DNA of 48,126 nt from DATEOR01 sp046734455. Lineage in GTDB: Bacteria; Actinomycetota; Thermoleophilia; Gaiellales; Gaiellaceae. The notes below the pieces were generated by a model. That model saw only the letters and a list, made by a program, of their open reading frames with translations. It ran no database searches and had not been told where the DNA came from. A program made the translations under genes and the position numbers. This document shows, piece after piece, positions 25,797 through 33,620 of this stretch. The stretch covers positions 1 through 48,126 of the forward strand of contig JBKPRJ010000046.1 of the NCBI GenBank assembly GCA_046734455.1, read 5' to 3'. Every line of letters starts with the position of its first letter. Within the stretch, counting starts at the first letter, position 1.

Positions 25797-25961
25797 GTGC
25801 CCCATCCAGCAATACAAGCCTGCTTCTCGCCCGCGATCACGCGGCGCGCTGCGTTGTCCTCGGTCGCCTCGGAATCACCATTACCGGGGCTTCCTGCGTC
25901 CACGCAGCGCTTGGTGCTCGCAACCGAGAAGCGGGGCAGCATTACCGGAAGGGGCACTAGG
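25793..25961. repeat. 169-bp terminal-inverted-repeat element, MITE-like
   Basis: The ends are perfect 11-bp inverted repeats, CCTAGTGCCCC (25793-25803) and its complement (25951-25961). Similarity continues inward: GCTTCTCG and GCGA are shared at matching depth, and GCGCTGCGT (25846-25854) pairs with 25902-25910. No ORF is inside. The right end contains the arcC stop codon and the left end part of the argF -10 box. A transposon-derived miniature element or a very long RNA hairpin both fit. Confidence 0.65.
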
Positions 25962-26865
25962 CGGGCGCGACGACGCGGGTGCCCGGCTCGCCGGCTGCGA
26001 GGGCCTCCGAGCTCGTGATCAGCGCCTCGCCGCCGGTCTCGGTGACGAACCGGAACGCCGCCTCGACCTTCGGCCGCATGCTGCCCGCCGGCAGCGATTC
26101 GATGAGCCCGTCGTCGCGGCCGGGGACGAGCTCGTCGAGTGCACGCTGCTCGTCCGTGCCGAAGCCCGTGTAGACCGCCGGCACCTGGGTGAGGACGACG
26201 AGGCGGTCGGCGCCGAGCGCAGAGGCGAGGAGAGCGCTGGCGTGGTCCTTGTCGATCACCGCGTCGACGCCTTCATGGCGCCCGTCGCGCGCGACGACGG
26301 GGATCCCGCCGCCGCCCACGGCCACGACCAACGCCCCGCTCTCGAGCAGCGTCTTGATCGGCTCGAGCTCGAGGACCGCCAGTGGCTTCGGCGAGGGCAC
26401 GACGCGCCTCCAGCCGCGGTTCGCGTCCTCCCGGACTGCCCAGCCGCGCTCCTGCTCGAGCTCTCGCGCGCGGTCAGCGTCGTAGAACGGGCCGACCGGC
26501 TTGGTCGGGTCGGCGAAGGCCGCGTCGTCCTCCGCGACGACGACGCGCGTGAGAACGACCGCGACCCGCTTACCGGCGACCGGCTCCAGCTCCGCGGCGA
26601 CGAGCGCGCCGATCTCGGCCTGGGTCTGCGCGACGGCGACGTAGAGAGGGAGGGGCGGCGCCTCCGCGCTCGCGAGCTCCTGGCGCAGGAGCTCGTTGCC
26701 CACCTGCGGCCCATTCCCGTGCGTGACGACGACGGGGCCCTCGGTGAGGATCGAGCGGGCTGCCTCGAAGGTGGCCGCGAGGTTCGCGCGTTGCTCGACC
26801 GCCGTCCCGCGCTCGCCTGGGCCAAGCAGCGCGTTCCCTCCCAGGGCGACGACGGTCAGGGTCAT
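25957..26865 (-). CDS. arcC: Carbamate kinase
   Basis: Interconverts carbamoyl phosphate plus ADP with carbamate plus ATP. The 302-aa protein shows the amino-acid-kinase motifs VVALGGNALL at the start, VVTHGNGPQVGN, AVGGGGIPV and AVIDKDHASALLA. It follows the cyclic-diphosphoglycerate-synthase-like gene by 45 bp and precedes argF, from which the 169-bp element separates it; its stop codon lies in that element. Functional pairing with ornithine carbamoyltransferase is likely. Confidence 0.94.
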   Translation of the reverse strand: MTLTVVALGGNALLGPGERGTAVEQRANLAATFEAARSILTEGPVVVTHGNGPQVGNELLRQELASAEAPPLPLYVAVAQTQAEIGALVAAELEPVAGKRVAVVLTRVVVAEDDAAFADPTKPVGPFYDADRARELEQERGWAVREDANRGWRRVVPSPKPLAVLELEPIKTLLESGALVVAVGGGGIPVVARDGRHEGVDAVIDKDHASALLASALGADRLVVLTQVPAVYTGFGTDEQRALDELVPGRDDGLIESLPAGSMRPKVEAAFRFVTETGGEALITSSEALAAGEPGTRVVAPA

Positions 26866-26910
26866 AGCGGGTGGTTATTCGCCCGCAACGACAGAGGCTC
26901 CTTGTGCCGG

Positions 26911-28236
26911 CTAGGCCGAGTCGATGATGCCGCGCTCGGCGAGGAGCTGGGCGATCGTCGGCTCGCCGATCTCCTGCAGGCGGTAGGTGACCCGAAGCGC
27001 CGGCTTGTCGAGCTCGATGACGCGGCGGAGGTCGATCGGCGTCCCGATGAGGACGAGGTCGGCGTCCGAGCGCGCGATCGTCTCGCGGAGCTCCTCCATC
27101 TGCTTGCGGCCATAGCCCATCGCGGGGAGGAGTTGGGTCATGTGCGGGTACTTCGCGAAGGTCTCCTTGATCGAGCCGACGGCGAATGGACGTGGATCGA
27201 CGAGCTCGGAGGCGCCTCCCTTCTTCGCCGCGAGCACGGCAGCGCCGTAGGTCATCTCGCCATGGGTGAGCGTCGGCCCGTCCTCGATGGCGAGGACGCG
27301 CTTGCCGGCGATCTCGTGGGTGTCCTGCTCGACCTCGAAGGGCGAGGCCGCGCGGATGATCGCGGCTTCCGGGTTGACCGACCGGATCGACTCCAAGACG
27401 GCCTCGATGCCTTCTTCGGGCGCGGTGTCGATCTTGTTCACGACGCAGGCGTCGGCCATGCGCAGGTTGGTCTCGCCCGGGTGGTAGCGGAGCTCGTGGC
27501 CCGCGCGGTGAGGATCGACGACGACGAGGTGAAGATCGGGCCGGATGAAGGGAATGTCGTTGTTGCCCCCGTCCCAGACGACCACGTCCGCCTCCTGCTC
27601 GGCCCGTTCGAGGATTGCGCCGTAGTCGATCCCTGCGAAGACGAGATTGCCTTCGGCGAGATGCGGCTCGTACTCCTCGCGCTCCTCGATGGTCGCGTCG
27701 GCGGCATCGAGATCCTCGTAGTGCTCGAAGCGCTGCACGGCCTGCTTCGTCAGGTCGCCGTAGGGCATCGGGTGGCGCAGGACGGCGACGCGCTTCCCGT
27801 CGGCACGCAGCACCGAGGCAACGTGCCGCGTCGTCTGGCTCTTGCCGGAGCCGGTACGCACGGCGCAGATGGCCACGACGGGCTTCGACGCGCGGAGCTG
27901 CGTCGAACGCGGCCCCATGAGGCGGAAGTCCGCACCTGCCGCCATCGCGATCGACCCGATGTGCATCACGTGCTCGTGGGTCACGTCGGAATAGGCGAAG
28001 ACGACATCGTCGATCTCCTCGCTCCGGACGATGTCGGCGAGCTCGTCCTCCGCCCGAATCGGAATGCCGTCCGGATAGCCCTCGCCGGCGAGCTCCGCCG
28101 GGTAGACCCGGCCTTCGATGTCGGGAATCTGGGTGGCCGTGAACGCCACCACGCGGACGTCGTCACGCCCGCGGAAGGCGACGTTGAAGTTGTGGAAGTC
28201 GCGGCCGGCCGCGCCGGCGATCAGGACCTTGCGCAT
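26911..28236 (-). CDS. Cyclic 2,3-diphosphoglycerate synthase-like GTPase/ATPase
   Basis: P-loop protein of 441 aa resembling archaeal cyclic 2,3-diphosphoglycerate synthetase. An N-terminal Rossmann-like part (VLIAGAAGRDFHNFN) precedes a Walker A motif (TGSGKSQTT), then VVWDGGNNDIPF and VVNKIDTA, where the last recalls GTPase NKxD. In methanogens the enzyme makes a thermoprotective phosphate solute; bacterial homologues are not characterised to my knowledge. The ATG shares a base with the preceding peptidase stop. The neighbour carbamate kinase hints at acyl-phosphate chemistry, but this is inference. Confidence 0.75.
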   Translation of the reverse strand: MRKVLIAGAAGRDFHNFNVAFRGRDDVRVVAFTATQIPDIEGRVYPAELAGEGYPDGIPIRAEDELADIVRSEEIDDVVFAYSDVTHEHVMHIGSIAMAAGADFRLMGPRSTQLRASKPVVAICAVRTGSGKSQTTRHVASVLRADGKRVAVLRHPMPYGDLTKQAVQRFEHYEDLDAADATIEEREEYEPHLAEGNLVFAGIDYGAILERAEQEADVVVWDGGNNDIPFIRPDLHLVVVDPHRAGHELRYHPGETNLRMADACVVNKIDTAPEEGIEAVLESIRSVNPEAAIIRAASPFEVEQDTHEIAGKRVLAIEDGPTLTHGEMTYGAAVLAAKKGGASELVDPRPFAVGSIKETFAKYPHMTQLLPAMGYGRKQMEELRETIARSDADLVLIGTPIDLRRVIELDKPALRVTYRLQEIGEPTIAQLLAERGIIDSA

Positions 28237-29723
28237 CAGGCGACAGTCTCTCCGATTCGCTCCGCCACCGCAGCCAGCTCGAGCTCGGCGCCGGCGACCT
28301 CGGCGAGCAGCTCGTCCGCCGTCGGCTTCTGGCCCTCGGCCCAGAGCTCACGGAGAAGGGAGCCCGCCTCGCGCCGCGTGAACCAAACACGGCCGAACTC
28401 CTCCCGCAGGAACGAGCGCAGGAGCGACTCGAATGCCCACGCCCGCAGGTAGCTGGACGAGTAGAAGCCGGCGTCAACGTCGCCGAGAAAGTCCACGCCG
28501 GCGACCTCGATCTTCAGCGCGTCGTACATGCGCTCGGCGTAGCGGGCGCGCATGGACTCGAGCTCGGTGTCGCCGTGCAGCTCGAGCTCGTAGAGAAACT
28601 TGGCGGCGTAGCGGCGGACGAAGTAGAGCTGTCCGGCCGAGGCCTCGGCGGCGAAATCCTCCGGCCGCGCGAAGTCGAGCCGCCGCTCGAGCCACGCGGG
28701 CTCGTTGACGAGGAGTTCGAGCAGCATCGCCCATCCCTCGGTGACCGCGTTGTCGCCGAGCCGCCGCGCTTCCACGGGCAGGTCGCCCGAGGTGTGCGCG
28801 TAGTGCTCGGTGTGGCCGGCCTCGTGGAAGAGGGCGTGCCAGTCGTCGGGGCCGCCGATCGGCTGGATGACGAGCATGACGCGGCCGGGGACCTCGATCG
28901 GAGCGCAGAACGCGCGCGGCGACTTGGTCGGTCGCGACTCGATGTCGAGATGGACGTTCTCCTGGGCCTGGAGGTCGATCCCGAGGCCGGCGAGCGTGCC
29001 CTCGAGCGCCGGCAGCATCAGCTCTCCGGGGAAGCCGGTGTCCCATTCGTTCGCGCGGAAGAGGCGCGGCACGTCCCAGCGCTTCGCCTCCTCGAGCGGT
29101 ATGCCTACGCGGCGGCGGAAGAGCGTGTCCAGCGCGCGCACGTACAGATCCTCTGTGTCCGCGAGGAAGCTCTCGCATTGCGCGCCGAGCTCCTCGAGCG
29201 GGAAGCCGAAGCCGTTGTAGAGATCGCGGTAGGTGTGGGCGCCGAGGTCTTTGGTCGCCGACCTTCGCGTCTCAGCCATGCGGATGTGGCGCTCGTTCAG
29301 GTGCTCCTCGGTGAGCCCGACACGCGCTGCGTCCAGCCGCTCGCGGCGGTTGCGGTCGGGCTCGTTCGCGATGGATGGCCTGAGGAGCCTGTAACCGATC
29401 TCCTCGCCGTCGACGGTTGCGGTCAGCGAAGCCTCGAGCCCCGCGATCTCCTCCGCGTCCGCGCGGGTCAGATCGCCGACGTAGCCCTCGCAGCCGAAGC
29501 GCCAGAGCTCGCGCGCTCCGCGGCCTTCGATCTCGGCCGACGCGGCGAGGCGCCGACAGGCGTCGAGCGTGGTCAGATCGGAGAAGCGCTCGTAGATCGG
29601 GGAGAGCTCGAACTCGTCCTTCAGCCCCGCGAAATGAAGGTAGTACTCCTCGTCGAGCGCTGCGATGAACCGGTCGGCTTCGTCCCGGTACGCCTCGAGC
29701 TCTGCCACCGGGGCCGTCGCCAT
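28236..29723 (-). CDS. M3-like zinc metallopeptidase
   Basis: Soluble, mostly helical protein of 495 aa with the zinc motif HEAGH at residues 300-304 and a downstream helix with Glu (NAVTEGWAMLLE) that would be the third ligand, as in thermolysin-like gluzincins and M3/M32 peptidases. No signal peptide is visible, so cytoplasmic oligopeptide turnover is likely. I chose the ATG at 29723; the longer frame upstream runs over yjbQ and is a shadow. A TATCCT lies 9 bases before the ATG, overlapping the opposing yjbQ -10 box. Confidence 0.83.
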   Translation of the reverse strand: MATAPVAELEAYRDEADRFIAALDEEYYLHFAGLKDEFELSPIYERFSDLTTLDACRRLAASAEIEGRGARELWRFGCEGYVGDLTRADAEEIAGLEASLTATVDGEEIGYRLLRPSIANEPDRNRRERLDAARVGLTEEHLNERHIRMAETRRSATKDLGAHTYRDLYNGFGFPLEELGAQCESFLADTEDLYVRALDTLFRRRVGIPLEEAKRWDVPRLFRANEWDTGFPGELMLPALEGTLAGLGIDLQAQENVHLDIESRPTKSPRAFCAPIEVPGRVMLVIQPIGGPDDWHALFHEAGHTEHYAHTSGDLPVEARRLGDNAVTEGWAMLLELLVNEPAWLERRLDFARPEDFAAEASAGQLYFVRRYAAKFLYELELHGDTELESMRARYAERMYDALKIEVAGVDFLGDVDAGFYSSSYLRAWAFESLLRSFLREEFGRVWFTRREAGSLLRELWAEGQKPTADELLAEVAGAELELAAVAERIGETVA

Positions 29724-29731
29724 GAGTCCCG

Positions 29732-29737
29732 TAGGAT
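29732..29737 (+). promoter_or_regulatory. Candidate -10 box for yjbQ (leaderless)
   Basis: TAGGAT lies 7 bases before the GTG at 29745. It overlaps, on the other strand, TATCCT (29733-29738), the probable -10 of the divergent peptidase gene. Only 21 bp separate the two start codons. Confidence 0.55.
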
Positions 29738-29744
29738 AGCTGCC

Positions 29745-30143
29745 GTGCACCAGTTCGACGTGCAGACGGAGAAGAAGACCGAGCTTGTGAACATCACCGA
29801 GCAGGTGCAGGAGGCGGTCCGCGGGAACGGCGGCGGATCGGCCGCTCTCGTCTACGTCCCCCATACGACTGCCGCGGTCACCATCAACGAGAACATCGAC
29901 CCTGATCTCGTCGACGACCTGGAACGCGCCTTCGGCCGCGTCGTCGGCGAGGACTGGGACTGGCGCCACGACGACGCGGACGGCCCGAACGCGCCGTCCC
30001 ACGCGCGCTCCACGCTCGTCGGCCCGCAGATCCTCGTGCCGCTCGACGAAGGCGAGCTCGCCCTCGGCACCTACCAGGGCATCTTTTTCTGCGAGTTCGA
30101 CGGGCCGCGCTCGCGGAAGGTCTACGTCACGACGCTGGACTGA
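29745..30143 (+). CDS. yjbQ: YjbQ/UPF0047 family protein (secondary thiamine-phosphate synthase-like)
   Basis: Conserved 132-aa protein of the UPF0047 family, which can substitute weakly for thiamine-phosphate synthase in E. coli; its normal role is unclear. Family landmarks are YVPHTTAAVTINEN with a conserved His, PSHARSTLVGPQ, and LGTYQGIFFCEFDGPRSRKV. The start GTG is 7 bases after TAGGAT. The 3' end overlaps the convergent selenoprotein gene by 22 bp. Confidence 0.88.
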   Translation: MHQFDVQTEKKTELVNITEQVQEAVRGNGGGSAALVYVPHTTAAVTINENIDPDLVDDLERAFGRVVGEDWDWRHDDADGPNAPSHARSTLVGPQILVPLDEGELALGTYQGIFFCEFDGPRSRKVYVTTLD

Positions 30144-30805
30144 CGCGCCGTCTCGACGAAGCCGGCGACGAGCGGATGCGGCTCGTCCGGCCGCGACCGC
30201 GTCTGGAAGCAGAAGAGCGTGGCCACGAAGAACGGGTGGCCTTCGAGCTCGACGATGCGCGGCTCGCCCTCCTCGTCCACGCCGCTGACGCGAAGGCCCG
30301 ATTCTTCGAGTCGCGGCCGGTACTCCGAGCTGAGGCCGTAGCTGCAGAAGTAGTCCTCGACGGCCGAGTCGACGCCGTAGAGCTCGGCCGCGCGAGAGCC
30401 GGGGACGAGCACGACGCGGTGCTCCTGACCCCAGAGGGAGCAGGCGAGCGGCGTGACGACGAGCTCGGCCGCCTCAGGGCACGTCTCCGCGTGCTCCGCG
30501 CCTTCGACTCCCAGGACGTTGCGTGCGTACTCCACGAGCACGTGCTGGAAGCCGCCTCAGGTGCCGACGAGCGGAATCCCGCGCTCGCGAGCAGCCGTCA
30601 CCGCGCCGAGGGCGCCGTCCATGCTGCGATAGGGACTCGCCGGCGCGAGCCAGACGCCGGCGAAGCGCTCCTCGAGCTCGTCCGCCGACGGCACAGCGGT
30701 GGTCGAGATCCACTCGCCTTCGGCTCCCGCGTGGGCGAGGCTCGCGTCGAGCATCGTGTGGGTCTCGTTGGCCGGGTTGTAGTCGCCGACGACGCCGATG
30801 AGCAC
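30122..30805 (-). CDS. CTP synthase C-terminal-like class I glutamine amidotransferase homologue with in-frame TGA (probable selenoprotein)
   Basis: Reading one frame through a TGA at 30557-30559 gives a 227-aa protein. The codon replaces the nucleophile Cys of the class I amidotransferase elbow: upstream IPLVGT, then TGA (residue 83), then GGFQHVLVEYARN, where relatives have GTCGGFQH. Homology continues without a break on both sides (YRSMDGAL before; EGHPFFVATLF after). I recall this family being annotated as a CTP synthase C-terminal-related (seleno)protein, which favours selenocysteine. Where CTP synthase has its catalytic HPE, this protein reads CFQ. A hairpin can be drawn at 30530-30551, six bases after the TGA. 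The GTG start is 6 bases after TAGAGT. A nonsense mutation or sequencing error remains possible. Confidence 0.75.
30530..30551 (-). promoter_or_regulatory. Possible SECIS-like hairpin
   Basis: On the minus strand CTTCCA can pair with TGGAG (one bulged U) around an 11-nt loop, beginning six bases after the TGA. Placement and bulge recall bacterial SECIS elements. The stem is short and drawn by eye. Confidence 0.3.
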
Positions 30806-30811
30806 GAGGCG

Positions 30812-30817
30812 ACTCTA
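30812..30817 (-). promoter_or_regulatory. Candidate -10 box for the selenoprotein gene (leaderless)
   Basis: TAGAGT on the minus strand lies 6 bases before the GTG at 30805. Confidence 0.5.
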
Positions 30818-30834
30818 CCGCTCGAGACCGCCGA

Positions 30835-30840
30835 TACCAT
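30835..30840 (+). promoter_or_regulatory. Candidate -10 box for the RNA methyltransferase gene (leaderless)
   Basis: TACCAT lies 7 bases before the GTG at 30848. No Shine-Dalgarno sequence is present. Confidence 0.5.
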
Positions 30841-30847
30841 CGGGCCG

Positions 30848-32209
30848 GTGGCCGCCCCGATTCGCAAAGACCAGGAGCTCGACCTCAAGATCGATTCGCT
30901 CGCCTACGGCGGGAACGGCGTCGCGCGGCTGAACGGGTTCGTCGTCTTCGTGCGCCGCGGGCTGCCCGGCGACACGGTCCGCGCGCGCGTCACGAAGGTG
31001 AAGCGAAACCACGCCGAGGCAACGGCGCTCGAGGTCGTCGAGGAGGGAGCGCCGCGCGTCCAGGCGCCGTGCGCGCACTACCCCGCCTGCGGCGGCTGCC
31101 GCTTCCAGGACCTCGACTATGAGGCGCAGACCAAGGCGAAGCAGGCGCAGGTGGCCGACGCGCTCGCCCGCATCGGCCGCCTCGAGGGCTTCGAGCTCGA
31201 GCCGATCGTCCCGGCGGCGTCCGTCTTCCACTACCGCAACAAACTCGAGTATTCGTTCACTGAAGAGGACGGGAAGGTCGCGCTCGGCTTCCACCGCGCG
31301 GGCCGCTGGGACGAGGTGCTCGACATCGAGAAGTGCTGGTTGACGACAGACCTGGGCAACACGATCCGCAACCGGGTCAAGGAGTGGGCAAACGAGCTCC
31401 GCCTCCGCGCCTACGACCAGGAGTCGCAAGACGGCTACCTCCGTCACCTCGTCGTCCGCGAAGGCCGCAACACTGGGCAGGCGCTCGTCGTCCTCGTGAC
31501 CGCGCCGGGCGAGCTGGAGGAGGAGAGCTTCGTTGCCGCGCTCGAGGAGTTTCCCGAGGTGCGCTCGGTGCACTGGGCCGTCAACGACACGCCGGCGGAG
31601 ATCACCAACGTGCCCTCGCGGCTCCTGTGGGGGGAAGAGGCGATCGAGGAGGAGATCCTCGGACTGCGCTTCCGCGTGCGGCCGAACGCATTCCTGCAGA
31701 CGAACACCGAGATGTGCGAGAAGCTCTACTCGCTCGCGATCGAGTATGCGGGGCTGACCGGCGACGAGACCGTGTACGACCTCTACTGCGGAACGGGCAC
31801 GATCGGTCTCTCCATGGCCCGCGAGGCGCTGACCGTGTGGGGGATCGAGTCCAACGAAGAGTCCGTCGCCTGCGCGGTCGAGAACGCCGAGCTGAACGGG
31901 CTCGCCAACGCCGCGTTCTTCGCGGGCGAGGTGGGCGCCGACGTCGAGGAGCTGCGCGACCGTGCCGGCCCGCCCGATGTCGTCGTCGTCGACCCGCCGC
32001 GCGCCGGGCTGGCCGGCAAGGCGCTATCCCGCGTCGGGGCGCTCGAGGCGCCGCGGCTCGTCTACGTCTCCTGCAACCCGACCACTCTGGCCGGGAACGC
32101 GAAGGAGCTCGTCTCTGAATACGGCTACACGCTCGAGCGCGTGCGACCGGTCGACATGTTCCCGCACACGCCGCACGTCGAATCCGTGGCGCTCTTCACG
32201 CGCTCATGA
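30848..32209 (+). CDS. RlmD/TrmA-family RNA (uracil-C5) methyltransferase
   Basis: SAM-dependent enzyme (453 aa) methylating a uridine in 23S rRNA or tRNA. An N-terminal TRAM-like domain (DLKIDSLAYGGNGVARLNG) precedes the 4Fe-4S ligands CAHYPACGGC and EKC. The C-terminal Rossmann domain has DLYCGTGTIGLSMA for SAM binding, a VVVDPPRAGL motif and the catalytic Cys in VSCNPTTLAGN. The GTG at 30848 matches the family N-terminus; the open frame upstream is antisense to the selenoprotein gene. The stop overlaps the next gene (ATGA). Which RNA it modifies cannot be decided here. Confidence 0.92.
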   Translation: MAAPIRKDQELDLKIDSLAYGGNGVARLNGFVVFVRRGLPGDTVRARVTKVKRNHAEATALEVVEEGAPRVQAPCAHYPACGGCRFQDLDYEAQTKAKQAQVADALARIGRLEGFELEPIVPAASVFHYRNKLEYSFTEEDGKVALGFHRAGRWDEVLDIEKCWLTTDLGNTIRNRVKEWANELRLRAYDQESQDGYLRHLVVREGRNTGQALVVLVTAPGELEEESFVAALEEFPEVRSVHWAVNDTPAEITNVPSRLLWGEEAIEEEILGLRFRVRPNAFLQTNTEMCEKLYSLAIEYAGLTGDETVYDLYCGTGTIGLSMAREALTVWGIESNEESVACAVENAELNGLANAAFFAGEVGADVEELRDRAGPPDVVVVDPPRAGLAGKALSRVGALEAPRLVYVSCNPTTLAGNAKELVSEYGYTLERVRPVDMFPHTPHVESVALFTRS

Positions 32210-32937
32210 GGGTCGCCGCGCTCTACGACGTCCACGGGAACCTGCCCGCCCTCGAGGCCGTCCTCGCGGAGGTCGACTCGGACACGATCCTCGTCGGCGG
32301 TGACGCCGTCCTCGGCCCGATGCCGAAGGAAACTCTTGCGCGCCTGCGTGAGCGCGATGCGATCTTCATCCGCGGGAACTGTGAACGCCACGTCGTGGCG
32401 CCACCCGAACTGGTCGAAGAAATCTGGGATGCACGTGCCCGCTGGGTGCACGAGCAGCTGGACGACGAAGAGCTCGCCTTTCTGCGCGGCCTCCCGCACC
32501 CGCTCCCGTTGGAGGTCGAGGGCCTCGGCGAAGTTCTCTTCTGCCACGGCTCGCCGCGGAGCGACGAGGAGATCGTCACAGCGATCACGCCGCCGAAGCG
32601 CCTCGATCCGATACTCGACGGCGTGACGCAGGACCTCGTCGTCTGCGGCCACACGCACGCCCAGTTCGACCGTCTGGTCGGCGACCGGCGGCTGGTCAAC
32701 GCGGGCAGTGTCGGCATGGCCTACGAGGGCGAGCCGGGGATCGCCGCCTGGGCGCTCCTGGGCCCGACCGTCGAGTTACGCCGAACGCCGTACGACGTCG
32801 AAGCCGCGGTTGCTCTCGTTCGCGACACGGGCTTCCCGGACGTCGAGCAGCTCGTGAACGAGGTGCTCCTCCATCCGCCCAGCGCGGAGGAGGTCACGGC
32901 TCACTTCGAGTCCGTCGCCGAGCGCCAGTCCTTGTAG
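32206..32937 (+). CDS. Calcineurin-like metallophosphoesterase, YfcE/PA-type
   Basis: Dinuclear-metal phosphoesterase (243 aa) with the full motif series: DVHGN, GGDAV, GNCE, FCHGSP and GHTHAQF, then NAGSVGMAYEGEPG. No signal peptide is present. The substrate could be a phosphodiester or a nucleotide. The ATG overlaps the methyltransferase stop, so the two are coupled. The 3' end overlaps the convergent membrane-protein gene by 37 bp. Confidence 0.87.
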   Translation: MRVAALYDVHGNLPALEAVLAEVDSDTILVGGDAVLGPMPKETLARLRERDAIFIRGNCERHVVAPPELVEEIWDARARWVHEQLDDEELAFLRGLPHPLPLEVEGLGEVLFCHGSPRSDEEIVTAITPPKRLDPILDGVTQDLVVCGHTHAQFDRLVGDRRLVNAGSVGMAYEGEPGIAAWALLGPTVELRRTPYDVEAAVALVRDTGFPDVEQLVNEVLLHPPSAEEVTAHFESVAERQSL

Positions 32938-33620
32938 TAACGCCACAGGTGGTCGGCGTTCGCGAGGACGAAGGCGACCGAGAGCAGTGGCAACGCAGGG
33001 AGGCCCGAGATGTCGAAGCCGACTGCGAGCGCGAGGGTGGCGCCGAACGAGAGCGCCATCAGGATCCACGTGAGACCGACTCGCAGGCCGAAGCGGTCGG
33101 CCGCGCCGAGGAAGAGCGAGAAGAAGAGCACGTCGGGCAGGCCGAGTTGCGCCGAGTTGTGCTCACCCGGGAGCGGAAACGAGATCGAAAGCGCGTTGAA
33201 GACCTGCGGCTGGTTCTCGACGATCTCCTTCGTCGGCCCGCGCGCGACCGAGAAGATGTCCACCGGGACGATCAGCACCGCGATCAGAAGCACCCAGCTG
33301 AGCGCCTCGAAGAAGGCGAGGAACCACCAGGCGACGCAGACGACTGCGGCGAACTTCACGAAGTTGGCGACGATGTCCAGGCCGCTCCACTCCAGGACGA
33401 CGCTGACTGAAACGAGAGCAATCGCGGCCCAGCCCAGCCTCTCCATTGTCGTCCGCCGTAGCGGCAGCGCGATCAGGACGAGGACGAACGTGAGCGGGAT
33501 CAGACCGAACGAGAGGAAGACGACGTCGGTCCAGAGCCCGAGTGCGGCCAAGTCCTCGGAGACGCCGTAATACCAGGCGAGAACCGCGAGGACGGCTAGT
33601 ACGGCGGCTGCTCGGACCAC
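32901..33620 (-). CDS. Presenilin/signal-peptide-peptidase-like (A22-type) membrane protein
   Basis: Polytopic protein of 239 aa with about eight hydrophobic segments. Three motifs fall where presenilin/SPP intramembrane aspartyl proteases have theirs: VPVDIFSV (Asp121, the YD position), LGLPDVLFFSLFLGAADRFG (Asp163, for GLGD) and SGLPALPLL (residues 206-212, for PAL). One hydrophobic segment separates the second and third, as in presenilin. The loop between the two aspartates carries SISFPLP, recalling the LVFP segment of SPP. The assignment is by eye. The GTG start overlaps the upstream UDG-like gene by 25 bp, and the 3' end overlaps the convergent phosphoesterase gene by 37 bp. A non-proteolytic homologue is possible. 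Confidence 0.65.
   Translation of the reverse strand: MVRAAAVLAVLAVLAWYYGVSEDLAALGLWTDVVFLSFGLIPLTFVLVLIALPLRRTTMERLGWAAIALVSVSVVLEWSGLDIVANFVKFAAVVCVAWWFLAFFEALSWVLLIAVLIVPVDIFSVARGPTKEIVENQPQVFNALSISFPLPGEHNSAQLGLPDVLFFSLFLGAADRFGLRVGLTWILMALSFGATLALAVGFDISGLPALPLLSVAFVLANADHLWRYYKDWRSATDSK

Noticed and set aside
30557..30805. An 82-aa gene and a separate 139-aa gene (30122-30541) instead of one
   Set aside because: Both are in one frame, together match one family end to end, and are parted only by a TGA at the nucleophile codon. Two separate genes would split a single fold in its active site.
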